From Pseudomonadota bacterium (GTDB lineage Bacteria; Pseudomonadota; Alphaproteobacteria; Caulobacterales; Caulobacteraceae), in contig CAUJHW010000100.1 of assembly GCA_963205005.1 (NCBI GenBank), positions 1-63,918 on the forward strand: a stretch of DNA of 63,918 nucleotides, given 5' to 3'. Below the pieces are notes generated by a model. It did no database searches. It saw only the letters and a list, made by a program, of their open reading frames with translations, and was not told the DNA's origin. Position numbers and translations under genes: made by a program. Below are positions 32,420 through 41,401 of this stretch, one piece after another. Each line of letters begins with the position of its first letter. Position 1 is the stretch's first letter.

Positions 32420-33634
32420 ATGATGAACCGTTTCGCCGCCGCCCTGCTCGCCGCCACCGCTCTCGCCGGGCCCATCCAGGCGAAGACCCTCTCCGTCGCG
32501 CCGGGCCCGGACGCCCAGGAGCGGATACAGACCGCCCTGCTCGACGCCAAACCGGGCGACACCGTGCAACTGGCCGCCGGTCGATATGACCTGTCGGACG
32601 GCCTGTCGCTGGACGTGGACAACGTGACCGTGAAGGGCGCCGGGCCTGACGCCACCGTGCTGTCGTTCAAGGGCCAGAAGGGCGCGGGCGAGGGGCTGCT
32701 TGTCACCTCCGACCGGGTCACCGTGCGCGACCTGGCTGTGGAGGACACCCGCGGCGACGGCGTGAAGTCCAAGGGCTCCGACCAGATCAGCTTCCTGAAT
32801 CTGCGGGTCGAGTGGACCGGGGGGCCCAGCGAGAAGAACGGCGCCTACGGCGTCTATCCGGTCTCTTCCACGAATGTGCTGGTCGACAAGGTGACCGTGA
32901 AGGGCGCGTCCGACGCCGGCATCTATGTGGGCCAGTCGAAGAACATCATCGTCAGGAACAGCCGCGCCGAGTTCAATGTCGCCGGGATCGAGATCGAGAA
33001 TTCGATGAACGCCGACGTGTTCGACAACGTCGCCACCCATAACGCCGGCGGGATCCTGGTCTTCGACCTGCCCAACCTGCCGCAGATGGGCGGCCATTCG
33101 ACCCGCCTGTTCCGCAACAAGGTTGTCGACAACGACACGCCGAACTTCGCGCCCAAGGGCAACATCGTCGCCGGCGTGCCCACCGGGACGGGCGTCATGG
33201 TCATGGCCAACCGCAACGTCCACGTCTTCGACAACGAGATCGCCGGCAACCAGACCGCCGCGGTGATGCTGGTCAGCTACACCGAGACCTTCACCGACAA
33301 GACCTACAACCCGCTGCCCCGCGACATCGTCGTCCGTGACAACCGGATCGGCCGTAACGGCTGGGACCCGAAGTTCGACGGCGGCCCGCTGATTGCCAAG
33401 CTGATGGGCGGAAGCCTGCCGCCGGTGATGTGGGACGGCGTGACCAGCTTCGAGGGCCTGCCTGACGTGGCGAAGGTTCGCCTGACCGACGGCCCGATCC
33501 TGAACCTCAATCTGCCGGCCCCCGGCCAGCTGGCGAAGGCCCGGCCCTCGGTCGCCAAGACCATCGGCGAGGGTGAGATCGCCGAGCCCAAGGCCGTCGC
33601 CCTGCCGAAGCGCCAGGCCGACCTTGGCGCCTAG
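32420..33634 (+). CDS. secreted parallel beta-helix repeat protein
   Basis: A 404-aa protein with a signal peptide (MMNRFAAALLAATALAGP, cleavage likely after IQA). A right-handed parallel beta-helix is built from repeats such as VTVKGAGPDATVLSFKG, VTVRDLAVEDTRGDGV and NIIVRNSRAEFNVAGIEI, plus a later NVHVFDNEIAGN copy. Helix proteins of this type often bind or cleave polysaccharide; no lyase residues were identified. The organisation with a downstream diheme cytochrome matches a conserved pair I recall as TIGR03805/TIGR03806, whose function is not established. ATG at 32420 is followed by a second ATG at 32423. It is the first gene of a three-gene run. Confidence 0.85.
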   Translation: MMNRFAAALLAATALAGPIQAKTLSVAPGPDAQERIQTALLDAKPGDTVQLAAGRYDLSDGLSLDVDNVTVKGAGPDATVLSFKGQKGAGEGLLVTSDRVTVRDLAVEDTRGDGVKSKGSDQISFLNLRVEWTGGPSEKNGAYGVYPVSSTNVLVDKVTVKGASDAGIYVGQSKNIIVRNSRAEFNVAGIEIENSMNADVFDNVATHNAGGILVFDLPNLPQMGGHSTRLFRNKVVDNDTPNFAPKGNIVAGVPTGTGVMVMANRNVHVFDNEIAGNQTAAVMLVSYTETFTDKTYNPLPRDIVVRDNRIGRNGWDPKFDGGPLIAKLMGGSLPPVMWDGVTSFEGLPDVAKVRLTDGPILNLNLPAPGQLAKARPSVAKTIGEGEIAEPKAVALPKRQADLGA

Positions 33635-34703
33635 TCCTCTGGCGAGGTTGGGGACCTGGGTGGGGGCCCTCGCGGCGCTGATGTGCCTTGGCGCGGCGCC
33701 CGCGCCCCCGGGTGTGGCGCTGGACGTTCTGCTGGCGGAGACGCCCGCCCCTCGCCTGGCCGACTACCGCCTGTTCAACGACGCCGCGGGCCTGCACCCG
33801 AATGCCGGCCTGACGCCCTATGCCCTGAACACGCCGCTGTTCACCGACTACGCCGAGAAGTCGCGCCTGGTCTATCTGCCGCCCGGAACCCGGGCCCGCT
33901 ATCGCGCGGACGGCGCGCTGGACTTCCCGGTCGGGACCGCCCTGGTGAAGAGCTTCGCCTATCCGGCCGATCTCCGCCGGCCGGACGAGAAGGTGCGCAG
34001 GCTCGAAACCCGGCTGCTGATCCGCAAGAAGGCCGGCTGGGCCGCCTATGCCTACGCCTGGAACGCCGACCAGACCGAGGCTGTTCTGAAGCGCGCCGGC
34101 GCCCGTTTCGATGTCAGCTTCATCGACGACCGGGGCCAAAAGCGCACCGTCGAATACGCCGTCCCAAATCAGAACCAGTGCAAGGAGTGCCACCAGCTCT
34201 CCCGCCAGATCGCGCCCATCGGACCGAAGGCCAGGAATCTGAACGGGAACTTCGCCTATGCCGGAGAAACCGAGAACCAGCTCGTCCACTGGACCCGCCT
34301 GGGCCTGCTGACCGGCGCGCCGAAGCCCGGGGCCGCCCCGCGAACCGCGCGCTGGGACGATCCGGCCGAACCTCTGGACAGCCGCGCCCGGGCCTATCTC
34401 GACGCCAACTGCGCCCACTGTCACAACCCCCGGGGCGTGGCGAGCAACTCCGGCCTGTTCCTTGGCGTGGAAGAGACCCGTCCCCCGGCGCTGGGCATCG
34501 GCAAGCATCCGGTGGCCGCCGGCCGTGGCTCCGGCGATCTGAAGGTGAGCGTCGATCCCGGCCATCCCGACCGCTCGATCCTGCTCTACCGCATGGCCTC
34601 CACCGAACCCGGGGTGATGATGCCGGAGCTGGGCCGGACCCTGGTCCACGAGGAAGGCCTGACGCTCATCCGGGCGTGGATCGACGGCATGAAGGCGCCG
34701 TGA
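33624..34703 (+). CDS. diheme c-type cytochrome of the SO2930/HNE_0200-like family
   Basis: A periplasmic protein, 359 aa as called, with an N-terminal hydrophobic stretch (WVGALAALMCLGAAPAPPG). Heme sites are CKECH at residues 186-190 and CAHCH at 263-267. The N-terminal half contains LFTDYAEKSRLVYLPPGTRA and YAVPNQNQC, family signatures. It probably transfers electrons in the periplasm; the partner is unknown. The start is uncertain: TTG at 33624 overlaps the preceding stop by 11 bases and yields a good leader, while the open frame extends to 33573 and a GTG lies inside the leader. It is coupled to the beta-helix gene before it and the CAP-domain gene after it (GTGA overlap). Confidence 0.83.
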   Translation: MAPSPLARLGTWVGALAALMCLGAAPAPPGVALDVLLAETPAPRLADYRLFNDAAGLHPNAGLTPYALNTPLFTDYAEKSRLVYLPPGTRARYRADGALDFPVGTALVKSFAYPADLRRPDEKVRRLETRLLIRKKAGWAAYAYAWNADQTEAVLKRAGARFDVSFIDDRGQKRTVEYAVPNQNQCKECHQLSRQIAPIGPKARNLNGNFAYAGETENQLVHWTRLGLLTGAPKPGAAPRTARWDDPAEPLDSRARAYLDANCAHCHNPRGVASNSGLFLGVEETRPPALGIGKHPVAAGRGSGDLKVSVDPGHPDRSILLYRMASTEPGVMMPELGRTLVHEEGLTLIRAWIDGMKAP

Positions 34704-35503
34704 CGGTTTCGCGGCGCGCCGCGCTGGCGTTCGGAGGCGCGGCCCTGCTTGGACCGGGGCTGGCCCGGACCGACGATCTGCGGGCCACCGCGCCGCCCGC
34801 CGCCGACGCCGCGGCCTGGAGCGCCTATGAGGCTCGGCTGCGCGCCCGCCTCGCCGATGCCGGCGGCGGCGTGTTCGACCTCGCCGCCGCGCGCCAGATG
34901 CTGGACCTGGCCAACCGCGCCCGGGAGGTCGACAACGCCCCGCCGGTCGACTGGCAGGACGAACTGGCCGTGACCGCGCGCGCCCACGCCGCCGATCTCG
35001 CCAGGCGCGGCTACGTCGAGCACCTGTCGCCAGAGGGGTTCGATCCCAGCCATCGGTTCTGGCTCCTGGGCCGCACGACCGTCGGTTCGCCATCGGAGAA
35101 CATCGCCTACCACCGTGGCGAGGGCGCGCCGGCCGATCCCGGACAGCTGCTCAGGATCTGGCGGGGAAGCCCCGGGCACTGGCGCAACCTGCTGCGGGCC
35201 TCCCATACCCATGCGGGCTTCGGCCTGGTCCGCACGCCCGGCCACGCCTGGCTGGTCGGTCTGTTCGCCCAGCCCCTGGCCGTCCTGCCCGAACCGCTGC
35301 CGTTCCGCGCGCGCAGTCCGGACCTGGGACGGGCGCTCCGCAGCCTTCCGGGTGAACTTCGGCCCCGGCTGTCGGTCCCCCAGGGCAGCCGCCCGGGTGC
35401 GGTCAGCGGACCGCCGCCTGTGCTTCAGATCACCGCCATCCGCCGCGTCGCCCCCGGAGCCTTCGACATCATCGGCGGGCCCATCTTCCTTGCGGGTGAC
35501 TGA
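34700..35503 (+). CDS. CAP-domain (SCP/PR1-like) secreted protein
   Basis: A 267-aa protein with an N-terminal Tat-like leader (MTVSRRAALAFGGAALLGPG). The CAP domain spans about residues 65-185, including LANRAREVDNAPPVDWQDEL and AVTARAHAADLARRGYVEH, with SENIAY and WRGSPGHWRNLL. His and Glu of the CAP cavity appear present in these motifs. The C-terminal tail after residue 190 has no recognised domain. GTG at 34700 overlaps the cytochrome stop in GTGA form. CAP proteins can be proteases, lipid binders or have unknown jobs. The coupling to a diheme cytochrome and a beta-helix protein suggests a shared periplasmic function. Confidence 0.85.
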   Translation: MTVSRRAALAFGGAALLGPGLARTDDLRATAPPAADAAAWSAYEARLRARLADAGGGVFDLAAARQMLDLANRAREVDNAPPVDWQDELAVTARAHAADLARRGYVEHLSPEGFDPSHRFWLLGRTTVGSPSENIAYHRGEGAPADPGQLLRIWRGSPGHWRNLLRASHTHAGFGLVRTPGHAWLVGLFAQPLAVLPEPLPFRARSPDLGRALRSLPGELRPRLSVPQGSRPGAVSGPPPVLQITAIRRVAPGAFDIIGGPIFLAGD

Positions 35504-35577
35504 CAGCGCTTTCAGATACTCGGGTTTGCCGGACGCAACGGAACCCGGATAGGTCTGCGCAGTTCCATGCGCCCGGA

Positions 35578-36675
35578 GTGCCTGCCTTGGCCGACCTTTT
35601 CGACCCGATGACCCTCGCCCATGGCCCGGCCATGAAGAACCGCTTCATGCTGGCGCCGCTGACCAACCTCCAGAGCCATGCCGACGGCACGCTGTCGGAT
35701 GACGAGTTCACCTGGCTGACCAAGCGGGCCGAGGGCGGATTCGGCCTGACCATGACCTGCGCGGCCCACATTCAGGCGGTCGGCCAGGGCTTCCCCGGCC
35801 AGCTGGGGATCTTCGGCGACCAGCATCTGGAAGGCCTCACCCGCCTCGCCGCAGGCATCAAGGCCCGGGGCAGCGTCTCCTCGGTCCAGCTGCACCACGC
35901 GGGCAACCGCTCGCCCAAGGACCTCGTGGGCCAGCCGGTCTGCCCCTCCGACGACCTTGAGACCGGCGCGCGGGGCCTGTCGCTCAGCGAGGTCGAACAG
36001 CTGGTCGAGGACTTCGTGGCCGGCGCCGTCCGCGCCGAGAAGGCCGGGTTCGACGGCGTCGAGATCCACGGCGCCCATGGCTATATCCTGGCCCAGTTCC
36101 TCTCGCCGGAGATCAACAGGCGCACCGACCGCTACGGCGGCTCGGTGGCCAACCGGATGCGGATCATCGTCGAGATCATCGACGGCATCCGCCAGCGCTG
36201 CGGCACGAACTTCCAGCTCGGCCTGCGCCTGTCGCCCGAGCGCTTCGGCCTCCAGCTGATGGAGATCGTCGAAGTGGCCCAGGCGATCCTGGACGACGAC
36301 CGCATCGACTACCTCGACATGTCCCTTTGGGACTCGTTCAAGGAGCCCGTCGAGGAGGCTTACCGGGGCCGGAGCCTGATGTCGTACTTCACCGAGCTGC
36401 GCCGCAATCATGTGCGACTGGGCGTCGCCGGCAAGATCACCACCCCGGCGCAGGCCCGCCAGCTGCTCGAGTACGGCGCGGACTTCGTGCTGATCGGGCG
36501 CGCGGCGATCCTGCACCACGATTTCCCGAACCTGTCCCGCAACGCGGCCTTCACTCCGGTCGCCCTTCCGGTCAGCCGCGAGCATCTGGTGAATGAGGGC
36601 CTTGGCCCGGCCTTCGTGGATTACATGGCCACCTGGCCTGGATTTGTGGCCAAGCCGGAAGCCGTCGAGGCCTGA
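35578..36675 (+). CDS. NADH:flavin oxidoreductase (Old Yellow Enzyme family)
   Basis: An FMN-dependent ene-reductase-like enzyme of 365 aa. The start NRFMLAPLTNLQSHADGTLS holds the FMN-binding region. HHAGN and GVEIHGAHGYILAQFLSPE supply the substrate-binding motifs. INRRTDRYGGSVANRMRIIV is typical of OYE. The C-terminal barrel end shows GADFVLIGRAAILHHDFP, a flavin phosphate site. It is a single-domain form lacking the 2,4-dienoyl-CoA reductase extension. GTG at 35578 is taken as the start, with GGA just ahead; TTG codons follow soon after. It may reduce enones or aromatic-derived compounds. The gene lies convergent with glcF. Confidence 0.9.
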   Translation: MPALADLFDPMTLAHGPAMKNRFMLAPLTNLQSHADGTLSDDEFTWLTKRAEGGFGLTMTCAAHIQAVGQGFPGQLGIFGDQHLEGLTRLAAGIKARGSVSSVQLHHAGNRSPKDLVGQPVCPSDDLETGARGLSLSEVEQLVEDFVAGAVRAEKAGFDGVEIHGAHGYILAQFLSPEINRRTDRYGGSVANRMRIIVEIIDGIRQRCGTNFQLGLRLSPERFGLQLMEIVEVAQAILDDDRIDYLDMSLWDSFKEPVEEAYRGRSLMSYFTELRRNHVRLGVAGKITTPAQARQLLEYGADFVLIGRAAILHHDFPNLSRNAAFTPVALPVSREHLVNEGLGPAFVDYMATWPGFVAKPEAVEA

Positions 36676-36677
36676 TA

Positions 36678-37922
36678 TCAGAGCCCGGCGGGCTTTGGTC
36701 CGCCGGTCGCCCAGTCCAGGAGTTCGACCGGGTGCACGACGCTCGCCTCCAGCACGGGCGCGAGCTGGGCCATGCAGCCGATGTTGCCGGCGGCCACCAC
36801 GGCGGCGCCGGTGCGGGCGATATTCGCCGCCTTGCGGTCGCGCAGTTGTGTCGCCAACTCCGGCTGCAGGATGTTGTAGACCCCGGCCGATCCACAGCAG
36901 AGGTGCCCCTCGGCCACCAGCCGGACCTCGAACCCGGCTTGGGCCAGCAGGGCGGGCGGGGCGGTCTTGATCTGCTGGCCGTGCTGCAGCGAACAGGCGG
37001 CATGGTAGGCGACGGGCAGGCCTGAGGGGGCCACAACCGGCGGCAGGCCCACCTCTGCGATGAACTCGAGGATGTCGCGGGCGGGCACGGCCTCGCCCGC
37101 CACGCGGCCATAGCTCTTCAGCATGGTCCCGCAGCCGGCGGCGGTGGCGATGACCGCGTCGACGTGGCCCAGGGATTTCCAGGCCTGAAGGTTCGTCCGC
37201 GCCATGCCGCGGGCCTCGTCCGCGCGGCCCAGGTGCTCGGACAGCGCTCCGCAGCAGCCCTCGCCATCGGCCAGCACAACCTCGAACCCGGCCCGGGTGA
37301 CCAGACGGATCGCCGCCGCACGGATCTGCGGCGCCATGGCCGGCTCGACGCAGCCCTGCAGCAGGACCACCCGGCCGCGGCGTTTCCCTTCAGCGGCGAA
37401 AGTCCGTTCGGCGGACGGGCGACGGGTGGGCGCCGGGACCAGCCGCAGGAGGGCGGAGAGCGGCGCGAGTTTCAGGCGGGCCAGGAGGGGCTCCAGCGGC
37501 CGCGCCAGGCGTCCAAGCGCCAGCGCCGCGGCCAGCCGCCGGGGCCGAGTCAGCACCGCCGGGATCAGCGCCCGCAGCAACCGCTCCGGCCAGGGGCGGA
37601 CGTGATGGGCCTCGATATGGGACCGGGCGTGGTCGATGAGCTGGGCGTAGTCGACGCCTGAGGGACAGGTGGTGGTGCAGGCCAGGCACGACAGGCAGCG
37701 GTCGACGTGGGTGACCGTGCCGGGCGCAGGCGGACCGCCGTCCTCCAGCATGGCCTTGATCAGTTCGATGCGCCCGCGCGGACTGTCGCGCTCGTCGCCC
37801 AGCAGGACGTAGGTCGGGCAGGTGGCGGTGCAGAACCCGCAGTGGACGCACTTTCGGATGGCCGCCGCCGAGGCGGCCGTCTCGGCATCGGCCAGCTGGC
37901 CCGGGGTGAAGGCGGTTCTCAT
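36678..37922 (-). CDS. glcF: glycolate oxidase iron-sulfur subunit
   Basis: Carries electrons from glycolate/lactate oxidation to the quinone pool. The 414-aa product has two 4Fe-4S motifs near the N-terminus, CVHCGFCTATCPTY and CLSCLACTTTCPSG. Two C-terminal CCG repeats are GEGCCGALSEHLG and LCCGSAGVYNIL. It is the third of a glcD-glcE-glcF run; its ATG overlaps the glcE stop (ATGA). The ORF could extend upstream into glcE but the ATG at 37922 is the family start. The region before the first cysteines is 24 residues, normal for GlcF. Confidence 0.93.
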   Translation of the reverse strand: MRTAFTPGQLADAETAASAAAIRKCVHCGFCTATCPTYVLLGDERDSPRGRIELIKAMLEDGGPPAPGTVTHVDRCLSCLACTTTCPSGVDYAQLIDHARSHIEAHHVRPWPERLLRALIPAVLTRPRRLAAALALGRLARPLEPLLARLKLAPLSALLRLVPAPTRRPSAERTFAAEGKRRGRVVLLQGCVEPAMAPQIRAAAIRLVTRAGFEVVLADGEGCCGALSEHLGRADEARGMARTNLQAWKSLGHVDAVIATAAGCGTMLKSYGRVAGEAVPARDILEFIAEVGLPPVVAPSGLPVAYHAACSLQHGQQIKTAPPALLAQAGFEVRLVAEGHLCCGSAGVYNILQPELATQLRDRKAANIARTGAAVVAAGNIGCMAQLAPVLEASVVHPVELLDWATGGPKPAGL

Positions 37923-39091
37923 GCGGCGCCCTCCATGCGTCCGGGATTCAGCACGCCCAGCGGATCGAAGGCGGCCTTCACCCGGTCCTGTAACGCGCCC
38001 AGGCCCCCTTCGCGCGGGCCGAAAGCCGCGGCGCCGCGCAGGCACAGGGCGTGACCGCCCAGCTCGCGGGCGACCGCGCGCACCTTCGCCGCCGGTTCGT
38101 CGGTGAGCAGCCAGGCCAGGCCGCCTGCCCAGTCGTAGAGCGCGTCGCCCGACAGGGCATGCGGCGCCCGCCAGCCCGAGGCCGGCGGCAGGGACACACG
38201 CCACAGTGGCCGCGGATCGCCGGCGAAGGCCTCGACCTCGCGGACCTGACCCCAGAACTCACGGCTCTGGTCGGCGTCCAGCGTCTCGATCCGGCCGAAG
38301 CCCTTTAGCGCCGACGCCAGGGATTCGGCCCGTGCGGCCACCGAGGCGGCGAACCCCTCCAGCCTCAGCGCCGTCACAGCCATGTCCGCCTTCAGCGGCC
38401 GGGCCCGGGCCGCGAACACCGGAAGATGGGCGGCGCCCGAAACCTCGAACGGGCCGTTCATCGCCACGCCCATGGCCTCGCCCGCCTTCACATCAGCCAG
38501 CCCGAACAGCATCAGGGTGGTCTCGGCCCGCGGCGCCGGCAGCACTTTGATGGTCACCTCGGTGAGTATGGCCAGCGTGCCCCAGGACCCGGCCATCAGC
38601 TTCATCAGGTCGTAGCCAGTGACGTTCTTCACCACCTTGCCGCCCGCCTTGAATATCTCGCCCCGGCCCGAGACGGCCTCGAAGCCCAGGAAATGGTCCC
38701 GGGCGGCGCCGGCGCGGATCCGGCGCGGACCGGAGAGGTTCGCCGCCAGCACCCCGCCCAGGGTGGGCTCCCCCCGGGCCCCGAGAAGTCCGGTCCACTT
38801 CGGCGGCTCGAAAGCCAGCATCTGACCGCGATCCGCCACCAGCTTCTCAAGGTCGGCGATCCGCACTCCGGGCTGCACCGTGAGAACCAGCTCCTCCGGC
38901 GCGTAGTCGACGATCCGGTCCAGCCGCGCGGTCGACAGGACCACATCGGCCCGGCCCATGGAGCCGACGGCCCGCTTGGTGCCCGCCCCAATCACCTCGA
39001 TGCGGCGCGCGGCCGCCCCGGCCTCGGCGACGATCGCCTGCACCTCCTCCGGGGTGGTCGGCCTCAGCACGCGGATCGCCTCGTCCGGCAT
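37919..39091 (-). CDS. glcE: glycolate oxidase FAD-binding subunit
   Basis: A 390-aa FAD-binding protein of the glycolate oxidase complex. PCMH-type FAD segments are VLRPTTPEEVQAIVAEAG, IGAGTKRAVGSMG and the long central EPTLGGVLAANLSGPRRI. KVVKNVTGYDLMKLMAGSWG is the GlcE hallmark. The C-terminal end, DPLGVLNPGRMEGAA, closes the domain. ATG at 39091 overlaps the glcD stop (TGATG). It is co-translated with glcF. Some proteobacteria use this complex for D-lactate or 2-hydroxy acids rather than glycolate, which the sequence cannot separate. Confidence 0.93.
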   Translation of the reverse strand: MPDEAIRVLRPTTPEEVQAIVAEAGAAARRIEVIGAGTKRAVGSMGRADVVLSTARLDRIVDYAPEELVLTVQPGVRIADLEKLVADRGQMLAFEPPKWTGLLGARGEPTLGGVLAANLSGPRRIRAGAARDHFLGFEAVSGRGEIFKAGGKVVKNVTGYDLMKLMAGSWGTLAILTEVTIKVLPAPRAETTLMLFGLADVKAGEAMGVAMNGPFEVSGAAHLPVFAARARPLKADMAVTALRLEGFAASVAARAESLASALKGFGRIETLDADQSREFWGQVREVEAFAGDPRPLWRVSLPPASGWRAPHALSGDALYDWAGGLAWLLTDEPAAKVRAVARELGGHALCLRGAAAFGPREGGLGALQDRVKAAFDPLGVLNPGRMEGAA

Positions 39092-40578
39092 CAGAAGCGC
39101 GGCAGTTCGGGGAAGGCCAGCTTCCCGCGGTGGACATGAACGCGGCCCAGCTCGGCGCAACGATGCAGCATGGGGAAGACCTTGCCGGGATTGAGCAGCA
39201 GCGAGGGGTCGAAGGCGCACTTGACCCGCTGCTGGCAGGCCAGGTCGGTGGCGTCGAACATCTCGCCCATCAGGTCGCGCTTCTCCACGCCGACGCCGTG
39301 CTCGCCGGTCAGCACCCCGCCCACGGCGACACAGAGCTTCAGGATATCGGTGCCGAAGGCCTCGGCCTTCTCCAGATCGCCGGGGATGTCGGCGTCATAG
39401 AGGATCAGCGGGTGCAGGTTGCCGTCGCCGGCGTGGAACACATTGGCCACCCCCAGCCCGTACTGCGCGCTCAGTTCGGTGATCCGGGTCAGCACCTGCG
39501 GCAGCTTTCCGCGCGGAATGGTGCCGTCCATGCAGAAGTAGTCCGGCGCGATGCGGCCCACCGCCGGGAAGGCGGCCTTGCGCCCCGCCCAGAACGCCAT
39601 CCGCTCGGCGTCGCTCTCCGAGACACGGACGAACGCCACGCCGCGGGCGGCGGCCACGGTGCGGATGTGATCGGACAACTCGGCGCACTCGGCCTCGGGC
39701 CCGTCCAGTTCGACGATCAGCAGGGCCGCGCAGTCCACCGGATAGCCCGCGCCGACGAAGGCCTCGGCCGCCCGGATCGCCGGATTGTCCATCATCTCCA
39801 GTCCCGCCGGGATGACGCCCGCGGCGATGATGTCGCCCACCACCGCGCCCGCCGCCTCGACCGATTGGAAGCCCAGCAGCATGGCCTTGACCGTCTCCGG
39901 CTTCGGCAGGATGCGGACGGTCACCTCGGTCACGACGCCCAGCAGGCCCTCCGAGCCGGTGACCAGCCCCAGCAGGTCATAGCCCTCCGCGTCCATCGCC
40001 TTGCCGCCGAAGCGGACGATCTCGCCGCTCATCAGCACCAGCTCGCAGCCGAGCAGGTTGTTGGTGGTCAGGCCATACTTCAGGCAGTGAACCCCGCCCG
40101 AGTTCTCGGCCACGTTGCCGCCGATGGTGCAGGCGATCTGGCTGGAGGGATCGGGCGCATAGTAGAAGCCGGCCGCTTCCACAGCGCCGGTGATCGCCAG
40201 GTTGGTCACGCCCGGCTGCACCACGGCGCAGCGGTTGGCGTAGTCCACCTCCAGCACGCGGTTGAACTTCGACAGGCCCAGCACCACGCCGTCAGCCAGG
40301 GGCAACGCCCCGCCGGACAGCGAAGTGCCGGCGCCTCGCGGCACCACCTTCACCCCGTTGGCCTGACACCAGCGCAGCACCTCGGAGACCTGCTGCGTCG
40401 TTTCCGGCAGCACCACGGCGATAGGCGCCTGGCGATAGGCCGACAGCCCGTCGCTCTCGAACGGGGTCAGGTCCGAAGGCTCGCTGACCACCCCCTCGCC
40501 GGGCACGATCCGGCGCAGGGCGCGCACGATCTCGGCCTTGCGGGCGATCAGCGCGAGGTCGGGCGCAGGCATCTTCAT
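39091..40578 (-). CDS. glcD: glycolate oxidase subunit D, FAD-linked oxidase
   Basis: The catalytic FAD oxidase of the glycolate oxidase complex, 495 aa. VVPRGAGTSLSGGALP and IGGNVAENSGGVHCLKYG form the PCMH FAD domain. GLVTGSEGLLGVVTEVTVRI is typical of the family, and HAGDGNLHPLI with GEHGVGVEKRD are in the C-terminal cap region. ATG at 40578 follows the crotonase stop by 40 bp. Together with glcE and glcF it probably forms a membrane-associated enzyme oxidising a 2-hydroxy acid. The upstream acyl-CoA dehydrogenase and crotonase genes on the same strand are an unusual setting for glc genes. Confidence 0.94.
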   Translation of the reverse strand: MKMPAPDLALIARKAEIVRALRRIVPGEGVVSEPSDLTPFESDGLSAYRQAPIAVVLPETTQQVSEVLRWCQANGVKVVPRGAGTSLSGGALPLADGVVLGLSKFNRVLEVDYANRCAVVQPGVTNLAITGAVEAAGFYYAPDPSSQIACTIGGNVAENSGGVHCLKYGLTTNNLLGCELVLMSGEIVRFGGKAMDAEGYDLLGLVTGSEGLLGVVTEVTVRILPKPETVKAMLLGFQSVEAAGAVVGDIIAAGVIPAGLEMMDNPAIRAAEAFVGAGYPVDCAALLIVELDGPEAECAELSDHIRTVAAARGVAFVRVSESDAERMAFWAGRKAAFPAVGRIAPDYFCMDGTIPRGKLPQVLTRITELSAQYGLGVANVFHAGDGNLHPLILYDADIPGDLEKAEAFGTDILKLCVAVGGVLTGEHGVGVEKRDLMGEMFDATDLACQQRVKCAFDPSLLLNPGKVFPMLHRCAELGRVHVHRGKLAFPELPRF

Positions 40579-40618
40579 GGGCGAGACGGTAAGCGTAGTC
40601 GGCGCGGGACGCGAACGG

Positions 40619-41401
40619 CTACTTGCCCTCGAACGCGGGCGTCCGCTTCTCGTTGAAGCTGGCCACGCCCTCGCGGCGGTCGTGGGTCGTGAACAGGTGA
40701 TTGTAGACGCTGAGTTCCAGGTCCATCGCGTGCGCCAGGTCCAGGTCCTGACCGCCGTGCACAACGCGCTTCAGGCCCCGCACCGACAGCGGCGCGCGTG
40801 ACGCGATCTGGGCGGCGACAGCCAGGACGGTCTCCATCAGCGCCTCTGGCGGTACGACTGCGCTCACCAGGCCGTATTCCAGCGCCTGGGCGGCGGTGAA
40901 GGGGGCCGCGGTGGTGAGAAGCTCGATCGCCCGTCGCGGGCCGACCGCGCGGGTCAGCAGCTGGGTCCCGCCCAGACCCGGAATGATCCCCAGTCCGCCT
41001 TCCGGCAGGCCGAAGCGGGCGCCCTCGGCGGCGTAGGCGAAATCGCAGGCCAGCGTCATCTCACAGCCGCCGCCCATGGCCGCGCCCTGGACCGCGGCGA
41101 TCACCGGAACCGGACAAGCCAGCTGCGCCCGGATCATCGCCTCGAACAGGCGGTGCTGCTCGGCCCAGGCCTCGTCGGTCATGCCGTTGCGTTCCTTGAG
41201 GTCGGCTCCAGCCTGGAAGTGCTTGCCCTCGCCGCGCAGGATCACCGCCCGCAGGCTCTCGTCGGCGCGCAGGTCGGACCAGACGGCCAGCAGCTCCTGG
41301 CCCATCCGGGTGGATAGCGCGTTGGCGACCTCCGGGCGGTTGAAGGCGATGACCACGATGCCCGGCGCGGCGGTCTCAACCTTGATCGTCTCGTAGGCCA
41401 T
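40619..41401 (-). CDS. enoyl-CoA hydratase/isomerase family protein
   Basis: A 260-aa crotonase, close to the classical 255-270. It begins [20 protein letters not shown], with the oxyanion-hole segments EGKHFQAGADLKERNG and AMGGGCEMTLACDFAYA, and Glu-containing FGLPEGGLGIIPGLGGTQ. The FPEGxxGI(I/F)PGxGGT motif fits a hydratase. Its start overlaps the acyl-CoA dehydrogenase stop (TGATG). With the divergent carboxylase genes it could be the 3-methylglutaconyl-CoA hydratase of leucine degradation or an equivalent terpenoid-pathway enzyme; a simple short-chain hydratase is equally possible. Confidence 0.9.
   Translation of the reverse strand: MAYETIKVETAAPGIVVIAFNRPEVANALSTRMGQELLAVWSDLRADESLRAVILRGEGKHFQAGADLKERNGMTDEAWAEQHRLFEAMIRAQLACPVPVIAAVQGAAMGGGCEMTLACDFAYAAEGARFGLPEGGLGIIPGLGGTQLLTRAVGPRRAIELLTTAAPFTAAQALEYGLVSAVVPPEALMETVLAVAAQIASRAPLSVRGLKRVVHGGQDLDLAHAMDLELSVYNHLFTTHDRREGVASFNEKRTPAFEGK

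Noticed and set aside
33573..33623. Longer N-terminus for the diheme cytochrome
   Set aside because: Residues encoded here lie in the last codons of the beta-helix gene in another frame, are Arg/Pro/Ser-rich, and would place the leader peptide internally.
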